DNA of 64,000 nucleotides from NCBI GenBank assembly GCA_030602315.1, contig JAUVZY010000015.1, positions 1 to 64,000 of the forward strand, written 5' to 3'. The position numbers and the translations under genes are program-made. This document shows positions 1-8,322 of the stretch, piece by piece; positions within the stretch are counted from its first letter, which is position 1; the number at the start of each line of letters is the position of its first letter. Under the pieces are notes generated by a model. That model saw only the letters and a program-made list of their open reading frames with translations. It was not told the DNA's origin and made no database searches. The DNA comes from Pseudomonadaceae bacterium (GTDB lineage Bacteria > Pseudomonadota > Gammaproteobacteria > Pseudomonadales > Pseudomonadaceae).

Positions 1-369
1 CAGAATGGCGTGCTGGTCTCCATGGCCACCGGCACCGCGCTGACCTACTCGCTGGAAACCCTGCAGGACCGCGGCAAGCTGTTCCTCTCCCCGGGCGACG
101 AAGTCTACGAAGGCCAGCTGGCCGGCATCCACAGCCGCGACAACGACCTGGTGATCAACCCCACCAAGGCCAAGAAGCTCGACAACATGCGCGCCTCCGG
201 CAAGGACGAGACCATCCAGCTGACCCCGGCGCTGAAGTTCACCCTCGAGCAGGCGCTGGAGTTCATCGACGACGACGAGCTGGTGGAAGTGACCCCGAAG
301 TCCATCCGCCTGCGCAAGAAGCTTTTGAACGAGAACGACCGCAAGCGCTACGAGCGCAGCAAGGTCTGA
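1..369 (+). CDS. typA: GTPase TypA/BipA, C-terminal fragment
   Basis: The window opens inside this gene; 122 residues and the stop codon are visible. TypA/BipA is a ribosome-associated translational GTPase that helps assembly of the 50S subunit and stress adaptation. The visible part is the BipA-specific C-terminal domain, recognisable from the stretch GVLVSMATGTALTYSLETLQ, followed by DRGKLFLSPGDEVYEGQLAG and the basic tail RLRKKLLNENDRKRYERSKV. The GTPase domain and the EF-G-like domains lie upstream, outside the window. A strong hairpin with a T-run follows 22 bp after the stop, so this is the end of its transcript. Confidence 0.95.
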   Translation, partial: QNGVLVSMATGTALTYSLETLQDRGKLFLSPGDEVYEGQLAGIHSRDNDLVINPTKAKKLDNMRASGKDETIQLTPALKFTLEQALEFIDDDELVEVTPKSIRLRKKLLNENDRKRYERSKV

Positions 370-390
370 GTCGTTTCAGCGGCTGACTGA

Positions 391-424
391 AAAGCCCCGC
401 CCGAGCGATCTGGCGGGGCTTTTT
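391..424 (+). terminator. Rho-independent terminator of typA
   Basis: An 11-bp stem AAAGCCCCGCC / GGCGGGGCTTT with a short loop is followed by further T residues. It lies just after the typA stop codon. Confidence 0.9.
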
Positions 425-745
425 GTTGCGCGGGCTGCAGGCAGCGGCGCCCGGCCGCAGGCATCGGGCGCGCGGCTAACCTGATCGAAGGCACCAGAGT
501 GCCGTTGATGTGCGCCGTCATGCTGCGTGGTCTGCCGCTAGCTTTCGCTGCGTCGCGGTTCGGCGAACCGCGTCGGCTCCTGGCGCGGAGTTGTCGTCCG
601 GCGCCGGCAGATTGGCCGAGTGTGATCGGGTGCACTGTCGGCGAACGTAATAGGGCGTGGAAAAGGTTGAATCGCTCTCGGCTTTGAAAGAGGATGCGCC
701 GTTCGCCGGCAGGCCAGGGACTGGTCGTGCTGCACCAGACTCATA
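425..745. other. Intergenic stretch without a recognised gene
   Basis: This gap lies between the typA terminator and the ribosome binding site of the lipoprotein gene at 764. Short open frames here (such as 499-687 on the plus strand) have no start signal or recognisable protein and read through in other frames. It probably holds the promoter of the lipoprotein gene, but I could not identify a convincing -35/-10 pair. Confidence 0.5.
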
Positions 746-763
746 CAAGGAGGTTCGTCGCCC

Positions 764-1600
764 GTGTTGATCCACCGATTTGTTGGCTGTGTCCTCCTCG
801 TTTTGGTGCTCGGCGGCTGTCAGAGTGGTCGCCAGGCCCTGGAAATCACCCGCCCGAGCCCTGGTGATCGGATCGCGGTGCTGTTCGAGTTCGACGAGCA
901 CAGCCACACGACCTGGGTCGGTGACGCCTACCTGTCCGAGTCGGTGCGCACGGCGAAGGCGCGCGGTTGGGATCTGGACGGCAAGGTCGCGGCACCGGTG
1001 GTCGCGCGCCTGCGCGATGACCGCAACGGCTATCAGGTTCGCCAGATCGCCAGCACCCAGCTGGCGCAGCGCCGCCAGCAGCAGGGGCACACGCCGCAGG
1101 GATTCGCCAGCTTGCCCAGGGTGTTCACCAATCAGGGGTTGTTCGCCTTCAGTAAGGGCAGTCTGGAGGCGCACCTGCAGGACGCGCTGGGGGATGATTA
1201 CGCTGCCCTGCTCGCCGAGGGGGCCGATTATCTGGTGGTGGTGCGCCAGTTGCCGGTGGTTGCCAACGCGCAGTCGCGCGATGGTTCGGATCGGCGGATC
1301 ATGAATAGCTACGGCTATTTCCTCAAATGCGATCGCAGCTACCGGGCGTGCGAGGCGCCGCGGGCTCTGCTGCGTGCCCAGGTGGAGCTGATCGACCTGC
1401 GCTCGCAGCGTTACGTGGGCCTGCATCCGCTGTCGATCAACTTCACGGTGCCCGCCGGCAGTGCAAGCGATGGCGAGGATGAATTGGCGACGGCGCTGAT
1501 CGACGCGCAGCTTCGCTCGATGAGTGCTCAGATCGACCGTTTTCTGCGCTCCACCCGTCTGCTCTCTGCCCGTCAGGCGCAGTCCGCGGCCGACTCCTGA
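764..1600 (+). CDS. Putative lipoprotein of unknown function
   Basis: A 278-residue protein with an N-terminal lipoprotein signal: a hydrophobic run (residues 10-16) ending in a lipobox GGC with Cys19 as the lipidation site, so it should be anchored in the envelope. The rest is soluble and I do not recognise the family. Possible landmarks are a paired-cysteine segment CDRSYRACEAPRALLRAQVE near residues 190-210 and a C-terminal amphipathic helix. The start is GTG, chosen because a near-perfect Shine-Dalgarno AAGGAGG sits at 747-753, 10 bp upstream. It appears monocistronic, with 167 bp before the next gene. Confidence 0.75.
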   Translation: MLIHRFVGCVLLVLVLGGCQSGRQALEITRPSPGDRIAVLFEFDEHSHTTWVGDAYLSESVRTAKARGWDLDGKVAAPVVARLRDDRNGYQVRQIASTQLAQRRQQQGHTPQGFASLPRVFTNQGLFAFSKGSLEAHLQDALGDDYAALLAEGADYLVVVRQLPVVANAQSRDGSDRRIMNSYGYFLKCDRSYRACEAPRALLRAQVELIDLRSQRYVGLHPLSINFTVPAGSASDGEDELATALIDAQLRSMSAQIDRFLRSTRLLSARQAQSAADS

Positions 1601-1767
1601 GCAAAGACCGGCGCATTGGGGCGGCGGCTCTTCGCGGAGTGCTCCTAAAGTGCGCATCGTTTCGCTAAAAGCCACCGAAGGTCGTGTGGCTTAGTGCTAC
1701 CTGCCGCTGTAGATTCCGTCCAGGCAAGGCCGGTTTTCGTAGTTCAAACAACCGCCAGGTTCGCTAA

Positions 1768-3969
1768 ATGTCTGTGACAAGCGCCGGTTCGACTGGCACA
1801 CATCTATCACCAAGCAGTCTCTGGGTGCTGGCGCTCAGTGTGTTGGCGCTGATCTTCGTCTGGGCCGCGCCGTTGAGCGTGCATCAGCAGACCAACTGGT
1901 TTTCGGTCAGCACCCACCTGATCTGCGAAGTCTTCGCCATCACCGTTGCCGGGCTGGTGTTCTGCGTCAGTTGGCATGGCTACCGCAACGTCCAGCCTTT
2001 CAACATCGTTGCGCTGGGTTGCGCGTTTCTGGTCATCGCGCTGCTCGATCTGATGCATGCGCTGTCTTACAAGGGCATGCCTGACTTCGTCACCGAGGCC
2101 GGGCCGGAGAAGGCGATCAATTTCTGGCTGGCGGCCCGCGCGGTGCTGGCGGTGATGCTGGTGAGCCTGGCGTTCCTGCCGTGGCGCTGGCCGGTGAGTT
2201 GGTTCGGCCGAATCCTGCTGCTGGTGCCGACTCTCGCCTTCACCGCGCTGGTCATCCATCAGGGGCTCTACCATCCCGAACATTGGCCGCGCACGTTTAT
2301 CGCGGGTGAGGGGCTGACGACCTTCAAGATCGCTGCCGAATGGACGGTGATCGCCTTCCTGCTGCTGGCCGCCTACGGCTTTTGGCGCAGGCCGCAAAAC
2401 GCCGCGCCGTTCGACGCCGAGGGTCTGCTGATGGCGACGCTGCTGTCGGCCCTGGCCGGGCTGTGCTTCACCCGCTACGTACAGCTCAACGGCCTCTACA
2501 ACCTGCTCGGCCATCTGCTGAAGATCGCCGCTTACATCTATGTCTATCGCGTGGTGTTCGTCACCTGCGTACGGGCGCCGTATCGCGCGCTGGAGGAGGA
2601 AACCCGCAGCCGCGCGGTGGCCGAGCAGCGGGCCGAGCAGATGGCCTTCCACGACCAGCTGACCGGCCTGCCGAACCTGGCGCTGCTGGAGGACCGTACG
2701 GCGCAGGCACTGAGCAGCAGCCAGCGCGACGGCACCCATGTGGCGCTGCTGTTTCTCGATCTCGACCATTTCAAGGTGATCAACAACGCCCTCGGCCATC
2801 AGCTGGGGGACCAGCTGCTGCGTGAAGTGGCCCGGGTGCTGGTCGACACGGTGCCGACCACCGCGACCGTGTGCCGGGTCGGTGGGGATGAATTCCTGGT
2901 ATTGCTGCCGGGCTTGCCGGCGGTCGACTTCGCCGCCACGGTGCTCGAACAGCTGGAGGAGCGGCTGGCCACGCCGCTGGTGATCGACGGGCATGACATT
3001 CCGCCCGATGCTTCCATCGGCGTGGCCATCGCCCCCGGCGATGGCGAGGATTTCACCGCGCTGCTGCGCAATGCCGAGACGGCGATGTATACCGCCAAGC
3101 AGGCCGGCCGCAAGGCCTGGCGCTATTACGACCCGACGATGGACGCCCAGGTGAACGAAAGGCTGCAGCTGTCCAACAGCCTGCGCTCGGCCCTCGAGCG
3201 CAACGAGCTGGTGCTGCACTACCAGTTGCAGTTCGACCTGTTCAGCCGCGCGGTGATCGGCGCCGAGGCCCTGCTGCGCTGGCAGCACCCCGAGCTGGGC
3301 ATGGTCCCCCCGGATCGCTTCATTCCCATCGCCGAGGAAAACGGCCTGATCGTGCCGATCGGCGCCTGGGTGCTGGGCGAGGCCTGCCGGCAGGCAGCCC
3401 AATGGCGTGCCGAGGGCGTGCCGATCCCGGTGGTGGCGGTCAACATCGCCTCGATTCAGCTGCACGACCCGAGCCTGGTGGACACGGTCAAGGAGGCCCT
3501 GCACGCCTCCGGGTTGCCGGCCTCGGCGCTGGAGCTGGAGCTCACCGAGTCCGGGCTGATTCAGGACACCGAGCAAGTGCAGGCCACCATCGATGCGCTC
3601 AAGGCGCTCGGCGTCAGCCTGTCGATCGATGATTTCGGTACGGGCTACTCCTGCCTGGCCTATCTGCGGCGGCTGGAGGTGGATCAGCTGAAGATCGACA
3701 AGTCCTTCGTCCAGCTGCTCAACGGAACCCCGGACGGCGGCGCGATCGTCGCCGCCATCGTACAGATGGCGCGCACCCTCGGCCTCGATACGCTGGCCGA
3801 GGGCGTGGAGGACGAGGCCACCGCCGAGGCGCTGCGTCACCTCGGTTGCCGCCACGCCCAGGGCTATCTGTATGCACGGCCGCTGCCCAATGACGCATTG
3901 CTGCAGCTGCCGGTGCTGCAGCAGGCGAGTGCCGCGAGCCGCGGTCGCTCTCCCGCGCGGGCGTTGTAA
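1768..3969 (+). CDS. Membrane c-di-GMP signalling protein (MASE3-GGDEF-EAL)
   Basis: A 733-residue inner-membrane protein. Residues about 17-270 form a multi-helix MASE3-type sensor domain. This is followed by a short coiled linker rich in Glu/Arg (about 275-295), a diguanylate cyclase domain with an intact GGDEF motif at 372-376, and a phosphodiesterase domain with EAL at 500-502 and the catalytic-loop motif DDFGTGYS at about 621-628. Both catalytic signatures are intact, so it could make or degrade c-di-GMP; in such tandem proteins one activity usually dominates. The signal sensed by MASE3 is unknown. It is a single gene with no partner visible. Confidence 0.93.
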   Translation: MSVTSAGSTGTHLSPSSLWVLALSVLALIFVWAAPLSVHQQTNWFSVSTHLICEVFAITVAGLVFCVSWHGYRNVQPFNIVALGCAFLVIALLDLMHALSYKGMPDFVTEAGPEKAINFWLAARAVLAVMLVSLAFLPWRWPVSWFGRILLLVPTLAFTALVIHQGLYHPEHWPRTFIAGEGLTTFKIAAEWTVIAFLLLAAYGFWRRPQNAAPFDAEGLLMATLLSALAGLCFTRYVQLNGLYNLLGHLLKIAAYIYVYRVVFVTCVRAPYRALEEETRSRAVAEQRAEQMAFHDQLTGLPNLALLEDRTAQALSSSQRDGTHVALLFLDLDHFKVINNALGHQLGDQLLREVARVLVDTVPTTATVCRVGGDEFLVLLPGLPAVDFAATVLEQLEERLATPLVIDGHDIPPDASIGVAIAPGDGEDFTALLRNAETAMYTAKQAGRKAWRYYDPTMDAQVNERLQLSNSLRSALERNELVLHYQLQFDLFSRAVIGAEALLRWQHPELGMVPPDRFIPIAEENGLIVPIGAWVLGEACRQAAQWRAEGVPIPVVAVNIASIQLHDPSLVDTVKEALHASGLPASALELELTESGLIQDTEQVQATIDALKALGVSLSIDDFGTGYSCLAYLRRLEVDQLKIDKSFVQLLNGTPDGGAIVAAIVQMARTLGLDTLAEGVEDEATAEALRHLGCRHAQGYLYARPLPNDALLQLPVLQQASAASRGRSPARAL

Positions 3970-3987
3970 GCCCGCGCTGGCCGCGGC

Positions 3988-4995
3988 TCAGGGCGAGCGC
4001 CGACGGATCGCGCCCAGCAGTGCCGCGGCTCCCAGCAACAGGGCGGCGGTCAGCAGCGGGTGACGGCTGGCGCGGTTGTACAGGCTGCCGCGCAGCACCG
4101 CCCGTGCGTGCCCGCTACTGATTTGCCCGTCGACGACGTGGCCGACCTCGGCATTGTGCAGCGCGCCCTCGGGATGCTCGGCGGGGCGACCGCTGCCGAG
4201 CAGGTTGTAGATCACCCGGCGGCGCAGCCAGTCGGTCAGCTTCGGCGCGTTCTGCCCCAGGCGGGTGATCAGCTTGGCGTTGCCGATATAGACGTCGCGT
4301 TGCGGATGTTCGCAGGCGTGCAGGATGGCCCGTGCGACCACCTCCGGGGCGTAGCGCGGCGGCGGCAGGCTGGGCGCCTCGCCCAGGTAGGTCTTGGCGT
4401 GCTCGACGAACAGTGTGTCGGTCGAACTCGGCCGGATCAGGCTGATCGACACCGGCAGTCGTGCCTGCTGCGTTTCGCTGCGCAGGCTGTCGGTGAGCGC
4501 CTTGATCGCATGCTTGCTGGCGGCGTAGCTGGCGTGCAGCGGCGCGGCCACCGCCGACTCGACGCTGCCCACGTTGAGGATCGCGCCGCCCTTGTCGCGC
4601 AGGTGGGCGAGGGCGATGGTCGAGCCGTACAGCGTGCCCCAGAAATTGGTCTGCATGACCCGGTAGTGATCGGCGTCGTCCACATCCTCCAGCCGCCCCC
4701 ACACCGAGGCGCCGGCGTTGTTGATCCAGCTGTCGAAGCCGCCGAAGCGGGCGATGGTATCCCGCGCTACCCGTTCGAGATCCTCGCGCCGGCCGACATC
4801 CGCCGCCACCGTCAGCACCCGGTCGCCGGCGGCGAGCGCGTGCTCGACCTGCTCCAGCGCCGCCTCGTTGCGCGCCACCAGCACTACCCGTGCGCCGGCA
4901 GCCACGGCCGCGCGTGCGCTGGCCAGGCCGATGCCGCTGGAGGCGCCGGTGATCACCAGCGTCTGCTGCTGCAGGGGCTTGAGTCGTATTTTCAT
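3988..4995 (-). CDS. Short-chain dehydrogenase/reductase (SDR family)
   Basis: A 335-residue classical SDR. It has the cofactor glycine motif TGASSGIG at residues 16-23, NNAG at 92-95, Ser144, and the catalytic YxxxK pair Tyr157/Lys161. It is longer than a minimal SDR: the C-terminus carries a hydrophobic segment from about residue 312 ending in a basic tail, which may anchor it to the membrane. The substrate cannot be predicted. The frame is open 50 codons further upstream, but ATG at 4995 is preferred because the SDR fold starts right after it. The next gene upstream is on the same strand, 73 bp away. Confidence 0.88.
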   Translation of the reverse strand: MKIRLKPLQQQTLVITGASSGIGLASARAAVAAGARVVLVARNEAALEQVEHALAAGDRVLTVAADVGRREDLERVARDTIARFGGFDSWINNAGASVWGRLEDVDDADHYRVMQTNFWGTLYGSTIALAHLRDKGGAILNVGSVESAVAAPLHASYAASKHAIKALTDSLRSETQQARLPVSISLIRPSSTDTLFVEHAKTYLGEAPSLPPPRYAPEVVARAILHACEHPQRDVYIGNAKLITRLGQNAPKLTDWLRRRVIYNLLGSGRPAEHPEGALHNAEVGHVVDGQISSGHARAVLRGSLYNRASRHPLLTAALLLGAAALLGAIRRRSP

Positions 4996-5068
4996 CGGCT
5001 TGCTCCGGCGTAGGCACTGTCCTCGGTAGAAGCAGTGCCGGCGCGGCGGTTCCCTCCGCCGGGCGGCC

Positions 5069-5998
5069 TTACCCGCCAAGCAGGGTAAGCGCGAGCGACA
5101 GGCTGAAGAGGGCGCCGAGGGTCGACAGCAGCACCACCCGAGCACTCAGCGCGGCGTCGCGCTGGTAGTGCTCGGCGAGCATGAACGGCCCGGTGCCGGT
5201 TGGCAGGGCGCTGAGTAGCAGCGCCGAGAGCGCCCACAACGGCGGCAGCTCGAGGATAAAGAACGCCAGCACGCCGGTGATCGCCGGCTGCACCACGAGC
5301 TTGGCTGCCACCAGCGGCCAGGCGCCCTGCCGTACCCCGGGCTGTGGCTGGGCGAGAAAGGCGCCGAGGCAGACCAGCGCGCAGGGCGCGGTCGCCGCGC
5401 CCAGGAGGCTCAGCACGCGGTCGATGGCCAGGGGGAGGGGCACATCCGTCAGATTCCACAGCACACCGGCGAGCGGCGCGACCACCAGCGGGTTGCCGGC
5501 CAGCGCGCGGCCGACCTTGCCCAGGGTCCGGCCAAACGACTGGCCGGCGTGCAAGGCGCTCTCGATGCAGACGATGGCCAGGCCGAACAGCCCGCAGACC
5601 ACCATCAGCGTGGCGACCAGCGCCGGCTGCAGCGCCGCTTCGCCCAACAGCAGGGTCAGCAGCGGGATGCCCACATAACCGGTGTTGGCATAGGCCGCGG
5701 CCAGGGCATCCAGGCTGGCGTCCGCCAGGTTGCGTCGCTGGCGCAGGCGCCAGGCGAGCACGGCGCCGAATACCACCACGCAGCCGACACCGAAGGCGAG
5801 CACGAAGCCCGGTTGCCACAGTTCGGCGCCGGCGGCGCTGGCGGTCACCCGAAACAGCAGCGCCGGCAACGCCAGCCAGACCACGAAACGGTTGAGTTCG
5901 CGTGCCGCCCCCTCACCGAGGCGACCGCTGCGGCGGGCCAGATAGCCCAGCAGGATCAGGGCGAACACCGGCAGCAGGGCGTGGACGACCGAGGACAT
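5069..5998 (-). CDS. Auxin efflux carrier (AEC) family transporter
   Basis: A 309-residue, highly hydrophobic protein with about ten predicted membrane spans, matching the AEC/bile-acid-sodium-symporter-like fold (bacterial members include malonate and malate permeases). Supporting features are the N-terminal segment LLGYLARRSGRL, the crossover-type NTGYVGIPLL motif in the middle of the N-terminal half, and a second hydrophobic bundle ending in LPTGTGPFMLAEHY and a final helix. The substrate is unknown. The start at 5998 gives the normal family length; the open frame continues upstream with non-membrane sequence and is rejected. Confidence 0.85.
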   Translation of the reverse strand: MSSVVHALLPVFALILLGYLARRSGRLGEGAARELNRFVVWLALPALLFRVTASAAGAELWQPGFVLAFGVGCVVVFGAVLAWRLRQRRNLADASLDALAAAYANTGYVGIPLLTLLLGEAALQPALVATLMVVCGLFGLAIVCIESALHAGQSFGRTLGKVGRALAGNPLVVAPLAGVLWNLTDVPLPLAIDRVLSLLGAATAPCALVCLGAFLAQPQPGVRQGAWPLVAAKLVVQPAITGVLAFFILELPPLWALSALLLSALPTGTGPFMLAEHYQRDAALSARVVLLSTLGALFSLSLALTLLGG

Positions 5999-6135
5999 GA
6001 CATCTCCGGAAACAGGCGAGGCCGCGCACTCTAGCAGCGCTTCAACGGACGACGGGAGTGGAACGGCTACGCTTTCACTACGAACTCTGTGCCATCTGCC
6101 AGTCCAAGCAGACTGGGCCGCGACAGGAGCGACGC

Positions 6136-6624
6136 ATGGACCGTACCCGGCTTCAGGGGGTGATCGAGGGGGGCTACTGGCTGCTCCTGTATGGCGCGCT
6201 GTGGGCGCTGTTCGCCGGGGGCGAGGGCTGGCTGCTGGGCATCCCCAGCGTGGCACTGGCCGCCTGGGTCAGCGTCTGGCTGGGCCTGCGGCCGCTACGC
6301 GCGCGCCTGCGCGCGCTGCCGGCGTTCGCCGGGTTCTTCATCGCCAACATGTGGCGTGGCGCCTGGGACGTGGCCTGGCGGGCCGTGCATCCGCGCGGCC
6401 CGGTGGCGCCGGCCTGGCTCGATTACCGCCTGCACAGCAGCGACCCGGAGGTGGGACTGGCGCTTTCCGCGCTGGTCGGGCTCTTGCCCGGAACCCTGGC
6501 CAGCCAGGTGGATGGGCGGCTGGTGCGCGTGCATGTGCTCGATCGTGAACAGGACTGGCAACGCACGGTGATCGAGCTGGAGCGGCACCTGATCGCGCTG
6601 CTGGGCGCCGAGGAGGCCGCATGA
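6136..6624 (+). CDS. mnhE: Na+/H+ antiporter subunit E (Mrp/Mnh type)
   Basis: A 162-residue MnhE/MrpE-family membrane subunit, first gene of an eight-gene antiporter operon. It has two to three N-terminal membrane helices (including YWLLLYGALWALFAGGEGWL), then a soluble C-terminal domain with the family sequence SALVGLLPGTLASQVDGRLV and the VHVLD strand. MrpE is thought to support assembly of the multisubunit cation/proton antiporter rather than to carry ions. ATG at 6136 follows an AGGAG-like site at 6125-6129. The stop overlaps the start of the next gene (ATGA), indicating translational coupling. Confidence 0.9.
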   Translation: MDRTRLQGVIEGGYWLLLYGALWALFAGGEGWLLGIPSVALAAWVSVWLGLRPLRARLRALPAFAGFFIANMWRGAWDVAWRAVHPRGPVAPAWLDYRLHSSDPEVGLALSALVGLLPGTLASQVDGRLVRVHVLDREQDWQRTVIELERHLIALLGAEEAA

Positions 6625-6872
6625 CCGCCTTCGCCGGCTTGTTGCTGCTGACCCTGGCGCTCGGCATGTGGCGGGTGTTGCGCGGTCCCGGTCGGGTCGA
6701 CCGGCTGCTCGCCGTGCAGCTGTGCGGTACCACCGGGACGGCGACCCTGCTGGTGCTGGCCGAGGCGCAGGGTTTGCCGGCGCTGCGGGACGTGGCGCTG
6801 GTGCTGGCGTTGCTGGCCGCGGTGGCCAGCGCGGCGCTGGTGCAGCTGCTGCGCAGGAGGCGACATGGCTGA
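6621..6872 (+). CDS. mnhF: Na+/H+ antiporter subunit F
   Basis: An 83-residue MnhF/MrpF protein with three predicted membrane helices. The motif RVLRGPGRVDRLLAVQL after the first helix is typical of the family (GPxxxDRxxA). It forms part of the membrane scaffold of the Mrp complex. Its start overlaps the mnhE stop by four bases and its end overlaps mnhG by eight bases. Confidence 0.92.
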   Translation: MTAFAGLLLLTLALGMWRVLRGPGRVDRLLAVQLCGTTGTATLLVLAEAQGLPALRDVALVLALLAAVASAALVQLLRRRRHG

Positions 6873-7158
6873 GTGGCGCGAGGGGCTGAGTTGGCTGCTG
6901 CTGGGCGGCGGACTGCTGTTTTTCAGCGCCGGCAGCCTTGGGCTGCTGCGTTTTCCCGATACGTTAAGCCGCCTGCACGCGCTGACCAAGGCCGACACCC
7001 TGGGGCTGGGGCTGGTGGTGGCCGGGCTGGCCTGCCGGGCCAGCACGCTCGGCGATGTCGTCGAGCTGTTATTGATCTGGCTGCTGTTGCTGGCCTCCAG
7101 CGCCACCGCCTGTCAGCTGCTGGCGCGCGAGGTGCGGGAGGAACAGGAGCATGACTGA
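6865..7158 (+). CDS. mnhG: Na+/H+ antiporter subunit G
   Basis: A 97-residue MnhG/MrpG protein with three predicted helices. The recognisable family core is GLLRFPDTLSRLHALTKADT, close to the usual G-(I/L)-RFPD-x-xxRxHAxTKxxT pattern. It belongs to the membrane arm of the antiporter. It overlaps the gene on each side, consistent with coupled translation and fixed stoichiometry. Confidence 0.93.
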   Translation: MAEWREGLSWLLLGGGLLFFSAGSLGLLRFPDTLSRLHALTKADTLGLGLVVAGLACRASTLGDVVELLLIWLLLLASSATACQLLAREVREEQEHD

Positions 7159-8056
7159 CTGGCTGGTGGATGGCGTGCTCGGTGTGCTGCTGATCGTGCT
7201 TGGCGTCGGCTCACTGCACGCGCGCACGCTGTACGCCTGCGTGATGCTGTTCGTCGCCTTCGGCCTGGTGCTTTCGCTGGTCTGGGCGCGGCTGGGCGCG
7301 GCGGATCTGGCGCTGGCCGAGGCGGCCATCGGCGCGGGGCTGACCGGCACCTTGCTGTTCGCTGCGCTGGCGCGCGCCAGCGATGCGCCGGAGCCTGGGC
7401 TGGCCGGGCGCCGGCGTCTGCTCGGTGCGTTGCTGCTGCTACCGGCGCTGGCGTTGCTGCTGCAGACGCTGTTGCCAATGGCCGCCGGACGTTCGCCGCT
7501 GCCGCTGTTGGTCCATGAGCAGCTGGCCAACAGTGGCGTGGCCCATCCGGTGACCGCGGTGCTGCTGAACTACCGTGCCTGGGACACCCTGCTCGAGCTC
7601 GGGGTGCTGCTGCTGGCCTTGCTGGGGGCGCGTCAGCTGGGGCTGGAGCCGGTGCGCACCAAGCGCCCCTGGCCGCTGCTCAAATCCTGGAGCCGGCGGC
7701 TGGCACCGCTGCTGGTGCTGGTCGGCGGCTACCTGCTGTGGCGCGGCAGCAGCGCGCCCGGTGGCGCCTTCCAGGCCGGCGCGCTGCTTGCCGGCGGGTT
7801 GGTGCTGTTGCGCCTGGCGGGACTGCTGCCGTCGCTGCGCTGGTCGTGGGCGCCGCTGCGCGCGGTGGTGCTGGTCGGGCTCGGGCTGTTCGTGCTGGTC
7901 GCCGGCTGCACCGCCTGGCTCGGCGCGGGCTGGCTGAGCTATCCGCCGGGCTGGGCGAAGCCTGTGATCCTGCTGATCGAGGCCGCCGCCACGCTGTCCA
8001 TCGCGGTCAGTCTCAGCCTGCTGGTGATCGGCGAGGAAGAGGGGCGCGGACCATGA
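7151..8056 (+). CDS. Mrp-type antiporter subunit, fused MrpA C-terminal region and MrpB
   Basis: A 301-residue membrane protein with two parts. Residues about 1-80 match the DUF4040-type segment normally found at the C-terminus of MrpA (core LYACVMLFVAFGLVLSLVWA, then LGAADLALAEAAIGAGLTG). Residues about 140-300 match MrpB (PVTAVLLNYRAWDTLLELGV, GGAFQAGALLAGGLVLLRL). The large NuoL-like N-terminal two thirds of MrpA is absent. Such A-tail/B fusions are known from non-canonical (group 2-like) Mrp operons and membrane-bound hydrogenase complexes. The MrpA tail and MrpB help form the cation path. It overlaps mnhG and the C subunit. Confidence 0.85.
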   Translation: MTDWLVDGVLGVLLIVLGVGSLHARTLYACVMLFVAFGLVLSLVWARLGAADLALAEAAIGAGLTGTLLFAALARASDAPEPGLAGRRRLLGALLLLPALALLLQTLLPMAAGRSPLPLLVHEQLANSGVAHPVTAVLLNYRAWDTLLELGVLLLALLGARQLGLEPVRTKRPWPLLKSWSRRLAPLLVLVGGYLLWRGSSAPGGAFQAGALLAGGLVLLRLAGLLPSLRWSWAPLRAVVLVGLGLFVLVAGCTAWLGAGWLSYPPGWAKPVILLIEAAATLSIAVSLSLLVIGEEEGRGP

Positions 8057-8322
8057 GCCAGACACTGTTCTACGCGGCGCTCGGGGTGCTGCTCTGGCTG
8101 CTCGGCCTGCACGGGATGCTGACCCTGCGTCAGGCACTGCGACGGATCATCGCCATCAACCTGATGGGCAGCGGGGTGTTCCTGCTGCTGGTGGCGCTGG
8201 CCAGTCGCAGCCAGCCGATCGATTCGTTGCTGGTGGCGCTGGTGGTCACCGGGCTGGTGGTCGCGGTCAGCGCGACCGCCCTGGCCCTGCGTCTGGCCAG
8301 CGCGCTGGAGCGTGAGCCATGA
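8053..8322 (+). CDS. mnhC: Na+/H+ antiporter subunit C (NuoK-like)
   Basis: An 89-residue MnhC/MrpC protein, homologous to NuoK of complex I, with three helices. Seen in the sequence are LGLHGMLTLRQALRRIIAIN after helix one, a glycine-containing second helix, and the segment DSLLVALVVTGLVVAVSATA with the family pattern D-x-L-x-x-AL-V-L-T-x-I-V. The ATG at 8053 lies within an ATGA overlap with the preceding stop. It was taken from the same frame as a longer open frame whose upstream part overlaps the previous gene and is not coding. Confidence 0.9.
   Translation: MSQTLFYAALGVLLWLLGLHGMLTLRQALRRIIAINLMGSGVFLLLVALASRSQPIDSLLVALVVTGLVVAVSATALALRLASALEREP

Noticed and set aside
499-687. A small open frame after typA
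   Set aside because: It has no ribosome binding site, no recognisable protein and an overlapping frame on the other strand.
1807-3855. A 682-codon open frame on the minus strand
   Set aside because: It is antisense to the GGDEF-EAL gene. High GC leaves long stop-free shadows, and the translation is Gln/Arg/His-rich with no domain, while the plus strand has intact motifs.
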